From Stomorhina lunata (taxonomy: Eukaryota > Arthropoda > Insecta > Diptera > Rhiniidae), in contig OW121743.1 in the NCBI GenBank assembly GCA_933228675.1, forward strand, positions 69,318,834-69,382,833: 64,000 nucleotides of DNA, read 5' to 3'. Position 1 is the first letter of the stretch. Each line of letters opens with the position of its first letter. Of the stretch, positions 11,986 through 21,663 are shown one piece after another. The position numbers were made by a program, and so were the translations under genes. The notes under the pieces are model-generated. The model did not search any database. It worked only from the letters and a program-made list of their open reading frames with translations, and was not told the DNA's origin.

Positions 11986-13670
11986 TTTTCGGTTAAAAAA
12001 AATTATCTATAGAAATTTTTTCGGTTAACATTTTTCTTTAAAAAATTTTTCTAAAACAAAAATTTCCATAGAAAATTAAAATTTTACTAGAGAAATGTTT
12101 TCGTTTAAAATTTTTTCACAGAAAATTTTTGTGTATAAATTTTTTATAGATTTTTTTTTTTTAATTTTACTATAGAAAAATTTTCGGATAAAGAATTTTT
12201 CTATTGAATATTTTTCGGTTAAAATTTTAATAGAGAAAATTTTTCGGTTAAAATTTTCCATTAATATTTGTTAGTAGAAAATTTTTCAGTTAAAATTTTA
12301 CTATAGAAAATTTTTTGGTAAAAATTTTAATATAGAAAGTTTTTAGGTTAAAATTGTACTAGAGAAAATTTTTCGTTCGAAAATTTTGTGGTTAAAATTT
12401 TTTCGTTAACATTTTATTATAGATAATTTTTCCTTTCAAAATTTTTTTCTCGGTTACAAAAATTTTTCTATAAAATTTTTTTCGTTGAAGGAAATTTTTC
12501 TATAGAAATTTTTTCGTTTAAGAAAATTTTACTATAGAAATTTTTTTAGTTTTTTGAAAATTTTTTTGCACAAATTTTTTATTTAAGAAATTTTTTCTTA
12601 GAAATCTTTTCGTTTAAGAAAAATGTTCTTTAGAAATTTTTTCGTTAAAAATATTTTTATATAGAAATTTGTTCGTTTAAAAATATTTTTCTATTTTTTG
12701 TTAAAAGAATTTTTCTATAAAAAATTTTTGGTTTTAGAAAATTTTTCAAAGAAATTATTTTGTTTAAGAAAATTATTTTATAGAAATTTTTTTGGTTAAA
12801 GAAATTTTCAAAAAATAACAAAATAGTCTGGATGTAAATATTATTCAAAAAGAAGAGAAAAAAGAAATTTTCTATAGAATTTTATTCGTTTTATATTTTT
12901 CGGATAAAAAATGTTTCTGTTTAAGAAAATTTTTCTTAGAAATTATTTTGTTTAAGAAAATTTTTCGATAGAAATTTTTTTTGTTAAAGAATTTTTTCTA
13001 TAGAAATTTTTTCGTTTCATTTTTCTATTGAATTTTTGTTTAAATAATTTTTCGATAGAAAAAGTTTTTATTGAAATATTTTTTTTTCCGATTTAAAAAT
13101 TTCTAAAAATTAAAAATTTTTCCTTACAAAATTTTAAGCTTCAAAAAAAAAAAAATTTTACAGAAGTATTTTTTTTTTTTATAAAAAATTGTTCGGTTTT
13201 AAAATTGTTTATAAAATGTTTCTATAAACATTTTTTGCTAGAAAATGTTTAATTTCAAAAAAGATTCTAACAAAAAATTTGTTTGGTTAAAAGTTTCTAT
13301 AAATTTTTTTTTTACTTTAAATTTTTATAAAAAATTTTTGGCTTGAAATTTTTGATAAAAAATTTGTCAGTTAAATTTGTTTATAGCAAATTTTTCGGTT
13401 ACAATTTGTAAAAAAATTCATTAGTTACAATTTTTTGCTATAAAAGTTTTTAGTTTTAAATTTTTTTCTAGAAAATTGTTCAAGTAATTTTTTCTAGAAA
13501 GTTTTTTAGGCTTAAAATGTAATATCAAATTTTTGGTTAAATAAATTTAAAGAAAAGTTTTGTCGTAAAATTTCTATAGAAATTTTTCTACTTCAAAATT
13601 TTTAGTAGAATATTTTTGGCTTCAAAATTTTTTATAAAAAATTTCTGACTAGAAAATTAGTCATATTTTG
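11986..13670. repeat. Degenerate flank of array IV
   Basis: Satellite-like units (TTTTCTATAGAAATTTTTTC, TTCGTTTAAGAAAATTTT) gradually lose regular period and identity away from the homogeneous core. This is the expected decay at the edge of an array that no longer exchanges with the core. Minus-strand frames of about 60 codons here are low-complexity translations (F/K/I/N-rich) and are not genes. Confidence 0.8.
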
Positions 13671-14622
13671 AATACCCTTATTGTTAACATGAGATCAATC
13701 GCAATTATGGGAATTTCGTTTTGTTGAAATAAAAAACGAATTTACAAGTCTTAAAGGTTTCAAATTTTTTTTTTTGGCAAAAACTTAAATATTTTATAAT
13801 GTCTAAGTTTACATTAATAGTTATAATAAAAAATAATTTCAAATAAAATAATGAAATAATAACGAAAGACACTTTAAAAAAAGTTCATAACAAAATTTAA
13901 GATTTCTTTCAAATTTTCCCTTCAAAACTTTTGGAAAATTAACTTCAATATTTATCACACATTTAAATTTCAAAACAATAATAATTTCTTTTTCAAACCT
14001 TAAACTCTTAGATAACACTAATTTCAACACTTTTCCATGTTAGTTTTTATTTTTTTATTTTATTTATTTCATTTTTTATTTCATTATTATTCTTTTAATT
14101 TTCCTGTTTTTTTTGTAGAAAAACCTCATTAAGAAATTTTTTTGAAAAATTTGTTTGCCAACAGTTTTAGTATAATAATTTTCCTTAGGCTGACTTCAAG
14201 TTCAACAATGCGAAGAAAGGAAAATTAGATTTTCATTACAATTTTTCTATTCATATATTAAAATACATACTAGTATGTAGTAGTTAGTACTTATTCGTAC
14301 TCTTTATCTATGATAATTTTTTTAGTTGAGGTATTTTCAAGCTGTTCGCGTGCCTTTTACCATAAAAAGTCGAGAAGAAAAAAAATTCATGTTTAGAAAA
14401 ATAAAACAAGAAAAGACCCTTCATTTAGTAGAAAGTGACATTGGGTGGGAATTTCTATTGTTGTAAATTTTTTTCTGTATATAAATTGGAAAAAAAACTA
14501 TTCTGCAATTACCATATGCATAGATTTTTAATGTGCACTTGGTCAGAGAATGGTATTCTAAGGCACCCAAAGGTAATTCGCTTTGCTTCGGTCATCCGTA
14601 TACTCGATCATCAATATATATC
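13671..14622. other. Unassigned spacer
   Basis: No gene recognised. Contains T-rich runs and two frames of 63 and 67 codons without recognisable domains. The second runs into the left end of the mariner-like transposon, which argues against a real gene. Confidence 0.6.
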
Positions 14623-14650
14623 GGGTGTTTTTTATTGAGGTATAGAACTT
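14623..14650 (+). repeat. Left terminal inverted repeat of mariner-like element
   Basis: Matches the reverse complement of 15895-15922 at about 24 of 28 positions. The inner ten bases, TATAGAACTT, are identical. Confidence 0.85.
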
Positions 14651-14732
14651 TATGTTGGCATCACTTTTTTAACTGGCGGCCATTTTGTCAGCTGTCAAGT
14701 GATTAATATTTAGTTTGGTTTGTCATTTCATC

Positions 14733-15818
14733 ATGAACAGGTTGACAAAAGAACAACGCTTGCAAATCGTGCAAATTTATTTCGAAAATAATGGTTCAGT
14801 TCGCGAAGTTTACCGCAAGCTCCTTCTATTTTATGGTCGACATAATCGTCCATCAGAGCAATTAATTCGGTTAACCATGGATCGTTTTCGCACTACGTTT
14901 ACTCTATGTGATAATACGCATCCGCAGCGACGTCGAGCAGTGCGCACCGAAGAAACAATTGCCGCTGTAGAGCAAAGTGTTGAAGAGGACCCGAATGAAT
15001 CGATTCGCCACCGTGCACAGCAATTGGAGCTTTGTCCATCAACTTTATGGAAGATTTTGCGCAAAGATCTTGGCTTGCGACCTTACAAGATCCAGCTTGT
15101 GCAAGAATTAAAGCCGCGAGACCATGCAATGCGTCGTGATTTTGGGGTATGGGCCGAAAATGAGATTGATCTCGATGCTGATTTTCATCGCAAAATTTTG
15201 TTCAGTGATGAGGCTCATTTTTGGTTGAATGGCTACGTCAACAAGCAAAATTGCCGCATTTGGACTGAAGAGAATCCACATGAGACCCTTGAGACGCCAT
15301 TACATCCACAAAAACTGACTGTTTGGTGTGCTCTATGGGCTGGCGGAGTCATTGGGCCATACTTCTTCCGAAATAATGCTGGAGAGTCAGTTACCATAAA
15401 TGGAGACCGGTATAGAGCCATGATAACCGACTATTTTGTTCCCCAAGTGGATGGCATGAATGTGGATGAGTTGTGGTTCCAACAAAACGGCGCTACATGC
15501 CACACAGCGCACGTCACAATTGATTTATTGAAGGAAACATTCGATGAGCGCATAATTTCGCGGAGTGGACCTGTCAATTGGCCACCAAGATCGTGCGATT
15601 TGACACCACTGGATTATTTTCTTTGGGGATATGTGAAGTCGCTCGTCTACGCCAACAAACCAGAAACGTTAGGGGACTTGGAAGCCAACATTCGTGGCGT
15701 TATTGCCAACATACGGCCCCATATGCTCGAAAAAGTAGTTGAAAATTGGACCTGTAGAATTGGCTTTATTCGAGCCAGCCGCGGCGGCCACATGCCCGAA
15801 ATCATATTTAAACATTAA
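14733..15818 (+). CDS. Mariner-like transposase, probably inactive (second catalytic Asp replaced by Asn)
   Basis: A DDD-type transposase of the IS630-Tc1-mariner superfamily, which would cut and rejoin transposon ends at TA targets in the nucleus. The protein has 361 residues, close to Mos1-type length. I start at the second Met (14733) because it lies just ahead of the first DNA-binding helix (LTKEQRLQIVQIYFENNG); an in-frame Met at 14715 would add six residues. A second helix-turn-helix region follows (RHRAQQLELCPSTLWKIL, residues ~95-112). Catalytic motifs: LFSDEAHFW gives D159. The second motif reads WFQQNGATCHTA, so residue 252 is Asn where the family has Asp. SCDLTPLDYFLWG gives D289. 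There are 36 residues between positions 252 and 289. The frame has no stops. Codon usage is much less AT-rich than the surroundings. The single G-to-A change (GAC to AAC) probably abolishes catalysis. Confidence 0.93.
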   Translation: MNRLTKEQRLQIVQIYFENNGSVREVYRKLLLFYGRHNRPSEQLIRLTMDRFRTTFTLCDNTHPQRRRAVRTEETIAAVEQSVEEDPNESIRHRAQQLELCPSTLWKILRKDLGLRPYKIQLVQELKPRDHAMRRDFGVWAENEIDLDADFHRKILFSDEAHFWLNGYVNKQNCRIWTEENPHETLETPLHPQKLTVWCALWAGGVIGPYFFRNNAGESVTINGDRYRAMITDYFVPQVDGMNVDELWFQQNGATCHTAHVTIDLLKETFDERIISRSGPVNWPPRSCDLTPLDYFLWGYVKSLVYANKPETLGDLEANIRGVIANIRPHMLEKVVENWTCRIGFIRASRGGHMPEIIFKH

Positions 15819-15838
15819 TGGCATAAAATTATCTTTCC

Positions 15839-15844
15839 AATAAA
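15839..15844 (+). promoter_or_regulatory. Candidate polyadenylation signal of the transposase gene
   Basis: AATAAA lies about 20 bp after the transposase stop codon and upstream of the right terminal repeat. The position is right, but the hexamer is common in such AT-rich DNA. Confidence 0.4.
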
Positions 15845-15894
15845 GCCAAATTGATGGACATTAAAACGATTTTCTTGTGTTTTATTTCAATTCG

Positions 15895-15922
15895 AAGTTC
15901 TATACCTCTAAAAAAAATACCC
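15895..15922 (-). repeat. Right terminal inverted repeat of mariner-like element
   Basis: Inverted partner of 14623-14650. It differs at about four positions, mainly in the T-run, and shares the inner TATAGAACTT. Confidence 0.85.
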
Positions 15923-16050
15923 TTTACAATAGGCTTTTCTTTGTAACTGAGTCTACAAGCGATTCGACTTAAGTACTTCTTATATAACCATAGGTTAAAT
16001 CAGACCTTCGATTCCACGAAAAGTCATATTCATGTTCGAAGGACCAAGGG

Positions 16051-17346
16051 TACCCAGTAAAACTTTTCATTACCAAATAATGAGTTAAACTATTGAACAC
16101 GAACTACTTACTCATTCGCTGTTTAAGTCATTACATTAACATGGGGATGTCATTGGAGGCAAGTACTTACCAATTGCAGAAAAGTAATGACTTAGGTAAG
16201 CAATTTGAAAGCAACAACAACAACAGCAACAACGTTTTTGTTGTTGTTTTATTAAAAACATATATTTTTAAACGAAATACAAAATTTTTTTTATGATCCC
16301 ATGGGGGGGGGGGGGCTCGAACCCAGACCCTCCGACTGCTAGGCAGAGACTCTTCCACTGAGCTACTTCATATGTTAAAAACTTAGCAGCTTATAACTAA
16401 TATAAACAATTTTTATTTTTGGATCCAAAATCATGTGAAAATAACTTTGTTTTTCCCTGCTTTTTTTGCTTTGTTGTAATTTTTGGAAAAATATTTGCAT
16501 ACGATTTTTTGTAATTATTTTAAAACTTTTTTAAAATTACTTTAAAACTTAAACAATTTAAATCTTCTTTTTTGTATAAGTTTTTACATAAGATTGACTC
16601 TTACTTACTTAAATGTTACAACCTGTTAAGGTCAAAGTCCGAGCATATTTTAGAATTCCATGGATTTCGATCTTGTGCGAATATTCTCCAATTTTATAGG
16701 CCAAGCTTTGAAAAATGTTCCTCTAGTTGGTCTTTCTATCGAAGTTTCGGACATCCTTCTCTAACATTAGTTAGTGGGACATTTAAATTCTAATTTTATC
16801 CTCTCATTGTATTTTTTTTCAAGAGAGGGTTACTAGTCCGCAATCCTAACCCATTTTTATCGATCTTATGGGACAACTCTCGGAACATGTTAACTCACAA
16901 TATTAATGGGTGTTAAACTATCTCCCCGGGTGATACCATGAGGAGGTGTGTGTCCACAGTTGAGATGAAGGATGACCCAGATAAGTTGGGCTTACCAAGT
17001 TAAGACCAATTAGAATCGTGTTTGGTATTCAACATCCCCTACATTATCAAAATTGACTCATGATGGTATTTTTTCATTAACGTGAGTTAGTTTTACAATT
17101 TTTTTTTACAGAAGATAATATTTAAGTTCTTAAAATTCAAAAATCATTTAAAAAGACTCTTTTAATAAAAAAAAAAACTAAAAAAAATTGTTGCCCTTGG
17201 TGGGATTTGAACCGGGGCCATTCAGTTTAAATTACCACAAATAAGTACTTCTGTAATAACTTATTATTTATTCGGATGGTATGTTGTAGTCGTTACAAGG
17301 TAATCAGTTATCAGAGTACTTGCCATTGCCAAAGTTTTGCTGGGTA
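16051..17346 (+). mobile_element. Family B TIR element, copy 1, complete
   Basis: Bounded by TACCCAGTAAAACTTT on the left and, inverted, TACCCAGCAAAACTTTGG on the right, flanked by TA on both sides. The 1.3-kb inside holds a (CAA)n/(TTG)n run, a tRNA-like module on the minus strand (16296-16372), and a second B-box-like motif, GGTTCAAATCCCACC, near the other end. No transposase is present, so it must have moved with enzymes from elsewhere. Two short frames (67 and 73 codons) recur in other copies only because the DNA does. A G-run of 13 replaces the usual five at the tRNA-like end. Copies 1 and 4 are nearly identical, so activity was recent. Confidence 0.88.
16296..16372 (-). other. tRNA-like module inside family B copy 1
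   Basis: The minus strand reads TAGCTCAGTGGAAGAG (A-box and D-arm), CTAGCAG (seven-base anticodon loop with AGC, Ala-type), then GGGTTCGAGCCC (B-box and T-arm). The acceptor stem does not pair convincingly and the T-stem has mismatches, so it is a tRNA-derived pol III promoter rather than a working tRNA. The G-run of 13 falls just after the B-box. Confidence 0.7.
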
Positions 17347-17533
17347 GCGATTACCCAATAATTATCTATTTGAAGACACTGATAAGCTTATGGAATATAT
17401 TAATTAGCTTTTGTCAATCCAAATCCCTTGTAACATTTTCACTTATAATGTTGTAGGGTATATAAATCCAGTATTTACCTATCATCGATTTAATATAGGC
17501 CATTTCTGCCGAAACAAATTTGTTGTATATACT

Positions 17534-17668
17534 TACAGCCACACAAAATACTGTCCCAATGTTATTGAGTTCTTTACGAATATGAGTGTAAGAACAAAGC
17601 TCTTGACTCAATCTCTTTAATATTTGGTATTATTGTAAATATATTGCAATCGTGTTGACAACTATAAT
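17534..17668 (+). repeat. Inverted repeat arm, left
   Basis: About 130 bp, with landmarks ACTGTCCCAATGTT, TTCTTTACGAATATGAGTGT and TTTGGTATTATTGTA. It matches the reverse complement of 18931-19058. The arms directly flank family A copy 1 and the SINE, as if both had inserted into one inverted repeat. Confidence 0.75.
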
Positions 17669-17673
17669 TAAAA

Positions 17674-18321
17674 ACCAGTAAGAAGTCAAGCCCGACTATA
17701 CGATACCCTTCACCACTAAGGGAAAGGTGTTCTTTTTCCTGTATAAAGACAAATATTTGCTAAATTTTGCCATCATACAAACATTTTCTCAAAACTTAGA
17801 TATTTAAGCTGTTTCCGTCATTTAAACTTATATGAGAGCTAGGGTCAAATGAGGACCGATTATCTCGAAATTTGGCAAATTGATTACAGTTTTTACAAAA
17901 ATTATGTTTTCAAAAAATAAACTTAAAATTCTCATTATCTTCAGATTTAAGAGAGTTTTAGCGATTTTTGTCCCATTTAGTGCGTTTTGACACAAGAGTT
18001 TGTATGGTAGCTATGGTCAAATGTGGACCGATTAGAACGAAATTTGGTATAGCGATTGAGATTTACATAAGCAGTATTTGTTGTAAATTTCATGAATGAA
18101 ATATTGATATTTGTGGCCAATATATCAATTCCAGGAAGTGGGACCTATGGGAGGTACCATAAATAATAAACCGATAGCCATGGTCCCCCTTTAAAAAAAT
18201 TGATCATTGTCAAATTTCATCAAATTATCTTAAGAATTGCGACCTGTACTTTGATTACATGGTTTACATGGGCGTCCAGCCAGACGGACGGACTGACATT
18301 GCTAAATCGACTCAGAAAGCC
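17674..18321 (+). mobile_element. Family A (INE-1/DINE-1-like) copy 1, 3' truncated
   Basis: Starts AACCAGTAAGAAGTCAAGCC and continues GATACCCTTCACCACTAAGG, then the shared internal blocks (GCTAGGGTCAAATG, GAGGTACCATAAATAAT). It stops within CTAAATCGACTCAGAAAG, just before a foldback element. The layout resembles Drosophila INE-1: a hairpin-like ATACCC end, an internal GGTCAAATGTGGACCG tandem block, and a GAGTCGAT...GTCCGTCCG tract on the opposite strand. The resemblance is from memory, without alignment. Confidence 0.8.
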
Positions 18322-18324
18322 TAT

Positions 18325-18541
18325 GGGACAGTTTTTTGACTTTAGAATTATTTACACATTTTTAAATTTAATATTTTGTATAGCCTTTAATAACGGGTTC
18401 TATACGACGCGGCATACTCCATACATCACTTAGAGCAATATCGAACGATTAATTTTGGTCTTATCTGACAAGTTCTCCAGAGTCCATGAATATTAAATTA
18501 AAAAAAATATGTAAATAAATCCAAAGTCAAAAAACCGTCCC
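18325..18541. mobile_element. Foldback/MITE, 217 bp
   Basis: GGGACAGTTTTTTGACTTT at the left and AAAGTCAAAAAACCGTCCC at the right are inverted repeats. Pairing continues inward for about 50 bp (ATTATTTACA / TGTAAATAAAT, TTTAATATT / AATATTAAA). It sits exactly where family A copy 1 is interrupted, consistent with insertion into that copy. Confidence 0.7.
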
Positions 18542-18582
18542 AATAAAAATTTGCTTTTGTTTTATTTATTATTTATTAACGG

Positions 18583-18918
18583 TAAGTGTCACAATGTGAA
18601 CTGCCGTGGTAGAGCAGGTTAGTCATCCGCCTAGCATACCAGAGGCCCAAGTTCGATCACTGGCCAGACTCACTTGAAAAAATAAATTTTCAAAAAAAAG
18701 CGGCGGTTCATCTCATAACTCAGCTAGCCACTGGTTATTGAGTATTAGGCTATGTAAAACTTCTCTAACTAATGCATTTGCCGTTCGGAGCCGGCGTTAA
18801 AACGTAGGTCCCTTTCAATGAGTCTAAAAATAGAATCGGATGCAGCTCATTGTCTGTGAGAAGTACCCCTTGTTCCAATTGGAATGTTGTCGGGGAATTA
18901 TATATAAGTGTCACAATG
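18583..18918 (+). mobile_element. Family C tRNA-derived SINE with 14-bp target-site duplication
   Basis: A 308-bp body (18597-18904) lies between perfect copies of TAAGTGTCACAATG (18583-18596 and 18905-18918). The head is tRNA-like: CGTGGTAGAGCAGGTTAG (A-box region), CGCCTAGCATACC (anticodon region), AAGTTCGATCAC (B-box). A body of about 230 bp follows, ending AATGTTGTCGGGGAATTATA. The duplication shows LINE-type target-primed insertion. The element has no coding capacity and would need a partner LINE. Confidence 0.93.
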
Positions 18919-18930
18919 ATGTTTTCTAAC

Positions 18931-19058
18931 TATAGTTGTCAAAACGAGTCCAATGTACAATAATACCAAATATCGGAGAGATTGAGCCAAAAGCTTTGTT
19001 ATCACACTCATATTCGTAAAGAACTTAAAAACATTGGGACAGTAATTTGAGTGACTGT
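18931..19058 (-). repeat. Inverted repeat arm, right
   Basis: Reverse-complement partner of 17534-17668. Landmarks are TACAATAATACCAAATAT, CACTCATATTCGTAAAGAA and CATTGGGACAGTA. Roughly 80% identical by eye. Confidence 0.75.
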
Positions 19059-19753
19059 TTGTATGAATTTACATGTTTAAGGCTTGTATGTATGTTAAGT
19101 TGACATATTTAAAACTCAATGTATAATTTCTTTGTAGGTACATTTTACCTGTCTTTATACAATGTAAAACACAGGTAAAATACATAAAGACATGCATAAA
19201 CATGCTAACAAGTGATATTTGCTAAAATTACAATAAAACCATAGTTTAGTATAATTTCAGCAAATATTGCGCCAAAAGCTGTAATTTTTCATATTTCACT
19301 GCATACATCCATTATGTTTTTGTTCATAAATGAATAATTTAATTAATGAATCTTTAAAAGAATATAAAAGTAACACAAATTAAATTTCGCTTAAGGTTTA
19401 ATATGAGGTAAATATCGGTGAAATATTGTAAAAATGGTATTGCATCGTTATTTTGAATTATCAAAATTCGAAGATAAACTTTAAGAATATTACTCGAAAT
19501 GATCATAGTATATGTGAAGAAACAATTAAGATTGTATTAAAGTCGGTCAAGCCCGATCATATGATACTAAAGTCAAATATGGGCCGATCGCCATTAAATA
19601 AAAAAGTTTGTTTGAAAGAAATAGGCACACATATTTTGTCTTTATTTAAATATTCTCTCGTGATTTATGAATGTATACTTATGTCATACCCGAAATTGGG
19701 TCTGATATGGAACATTTTGAAATTTATGATTTGATTTGAGTCTTGGGGAAAGA
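19059..19753. other. Unassigned spacer
   Basis: No gene recognised. A small hairpin (ATTTTACCTGT at 19142 and ACAGGTAAAAT at 19171) is visible. The 93-codon frame at 19453-19734 has no recognisable domain, and its composition follows the local AT bias. Confidence 0.5.
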
Positions 19754-21028
19754 TACCCAGCAAAACTTTGGTAATGGCAAGTACTCTGATAACTGGTTAC
19801 CTTGTAACGACTACAACATATCATCCGAATAAATAATAAGTTATTACAGAAGTGCTTATTTGTAATTAAGATGGTAATTTAAACTGAATGGCCCCGGTTC
19901 AAATCCCACCAAGGGCAACATTTTTTTTTAGTTTTTTTTTTTATTAAAAGAGTCTTTTTAAATGATTTTTGAATTTTAAGAACTTAAATATTATCTTCTG
20001 TAAAAAAAATTTGTAAAACTAACTCACGTTAATGAAAAAATACCATCATGAGTCAATTTTGATTATGATTCTAATTGGTCTTAACTTAGTAAGCCCAACT
20101 TATCTGGGTCATCCTTCATCTCAACTGTGGTTGAGATGGTATCACCCGCGGAGCTAGTTTAACACCCATTAATATTGTGAGTTAACATGTTTCGAGAGTT
20201 GTCCCATAAGATCGATAAAAATGGGTTAGGATTACGGGCTAGTAACCCTCTCTTGAAAAAAAATACAATGAAGAGGATACAATTAGAATTGAAATGTCCC
20301 ACTACCTAATGTTAGAGGAGGATGTCCGAAACTTCGATAGAAAGACCAAGTAGAGGAACATTTTTCAAAGCTTGGCCTGTAAAATTGGAGAATATTCGCA
20401 CAAGATCGAAATCCATGGAATTCTAAAATATGCTCGGACTTTGACCTTAACAGGTTGTAACATTTAAGTAAGTAAGAGTGAATCTTATGTAAAAACTTAT
20501 ACAAAAAAGAAGATTTAAATTGTTTAGGTTTTAAAAAAATTTTAAAAAAGTTTTAAAGTAATTACAAAAAATCGTACAAAAATATTTTTCCAAAAATTAC
20601 AACAAAGCAAAAAAAGCATGGAAAAACAAAGTTATTTTCACATGATTTTGGATCTAAAAATAAAAATTGTTTATATTAATTATAAGCTGCTAAGTTTTCA
20701 ACATATGAAGTAGCTCAGTGGAAGAGTCTCTGCCTAGCAGTCGGAGGGTCTGGGTTCGAGCCCCCATGGGATCATAAAAAAAATTTTGTATTTCGTTTAA
20801 AAATACATGTTTTTAATAAAACAACAACAAAAAAGTTGTTGCTGTTGTTGTTGTTGTTGCTTTCAAATTGCTTACCAAAGTCATTACTTTTCTGCAATTG
20901 GTAAGTACTTGCCTCCAATGACATCCCCATGTTAATGTAATGACTTAAACAGCGAATGAGTAAGTAGTTCGTGTTCAATAGTTTAACTGTTTAACTCATT
21001 ATTTGGTAATGAAAAGTTTTACTGGGTA
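19754..21028 (-). mobile_element. Family B TIR element, copy 2, complete
   Basis: Inverted relative to copy 1. It runs TACCCAGCAAAACTTTGG to AAAAGTTTTACTGGGTA, with TA on each side. A B-box-like GGTTCAAATCCCACC at 19896-19910 is followed about ten bases later by a long T-run that could end pol III transcription. The main tRNA-like module is at 20704-20774. Relative to copies 1 and 4, a short segment around 20060-20140 is missing or changed. With copy 1 it forms a very large inverted pair around 17347-19753. Confidence 0.88.
20704..20774 (+). other. tRNA-like module inside family B copy 2
   Basis: Cleanest copy of the module. TAGCTCAGTGGAAGAG starts at 20711 (A-box), the loop CTAGCAG is at 20734-20740 (AGC, with the expected T33), and GGTTCGAGCCC is at 20753-20763 (B-box). 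A-box to B-box spacing fits a tRNA. Acceptor pairing is poor. It is best read as a tRNA-Ala-like promoter module carried by the transposon. Confidence 0.7.
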
Positions 21029-21185
21029 TTAATATGAACCGATTCTTATAAAATTTAAAATGGTTAAGTGATTTTGGTTTTCAAATATTGTTTAAATAAT
21101 TAAAGTCAAATTTGTGGTTGTGAGAGTCAGCATAGCAGGTGAACGTACATTATCAATTTGAATCAGGAGTCAAATCAAACATTTT

Positions 21186-21450
21186 CGAATACGTACTCAA
21201 CCTCACCATCTCCGATTTCGATCAAAATTTACAAATTTTAGACTTTTTAAAAATTTATAATTTCGCTTTGGTTAAGATTTTATAGCGGTCCAAAATTGGT
21301 AAAAACAAACTTTGGATCGCTATAAAATCTTAACCAAAGCGAAATTCAAAATTTTTAAAGAACTCTAACTATGAGCTTTGAGAATGTAAGTACAAAATTT
21401 AATCAAAATCGGAGAAGCTGAGTTTTAAAATTCGTACTTTTCTTTCTTTT
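21186..21450. mobile_element. Long hairpin (foldback element), ~265 bp
   Basis: The inner arms are almost perfect for about 37 bp: TTTCGCTTTGGTTAAGATTT with TTATAGCG on the left, and GGATCGCTATAAAATC with TTAACCAAAGCGAAA on the right, separated by a loop of about 20 bases. Pairing extends outward with gaps to CTCCGATTTCGATCAAAATT (left) and TTTAATCAAAATCGGAGA (right). An RNA from here would fold into long double-stranded RNA. Confidence 0.75.
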
Positions 21451-21663
21451 GAAAATTTGAGTGGGTTTTAGAACAAATATAATTTTTGTCAGAGATAAAA
21501 TCTATATCTATATTTCTATTAAATTGTTATCTTAATTAGATGTTAAGATGCAATATAATCGAATTTGCCCTTTTTACACCTTAAATGCCCGCTTTACAAG
21601 ATTTCTTTCTAAGTTCTGTATTTTCTCAAAATTAAAACTTAATTTCTTCTCCTATTTATAATC

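Larger units (their letters stand above)
14623..15922 (+). mobile_element. Mariner-like (IS630-Tc1-mariner) transposon, near-complete
   Basis: A 1300-bp element with one transposase gene between imperfect 28-bp terminal inverted repeats. The left repeat (14623-14650) runs GGGTGTTTTTTATTGAGG then TATAGAACTT. The right repeat, read inward, runs GGGTATTTTTTTTAGAGG then TATAGAACTT. The size and layout fit mariner-type elements. A clean TA duplication is not seen at the exact ends used here (left flank ATATC, right flank TTTAC), so the outermost bases may be mutated or the ends lie a few bases outward. The nearly intact reading frame implies a fairly recent insertion compared with the other transposon relics in the window. 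Confidence 0.9.

Noticed and set aside
14831..15421. Minus-strand frames of 62-77 codons inside the transposase gene
   Set aside because: Antisense shadows of the plus-strand transposase, which has the conserved motifs.
16093..16793. 67- and 73-codon frames repeated at 20.3-21.0, 22.2 and 24.5 kb
   Set aside because: They recur only because family B copies are nearly identical. They contain (AAC)n-encoded poly-Asn and show no domain.
20704..20774. A functional tRNA-Ala(AGC) gene
   Set aside because: A-box, anticodon loop and B-box are tRNA-like, but the acceptor stem does not pair and the sequence is carried in four transposon copies. Kept as a tRNA-derived module.
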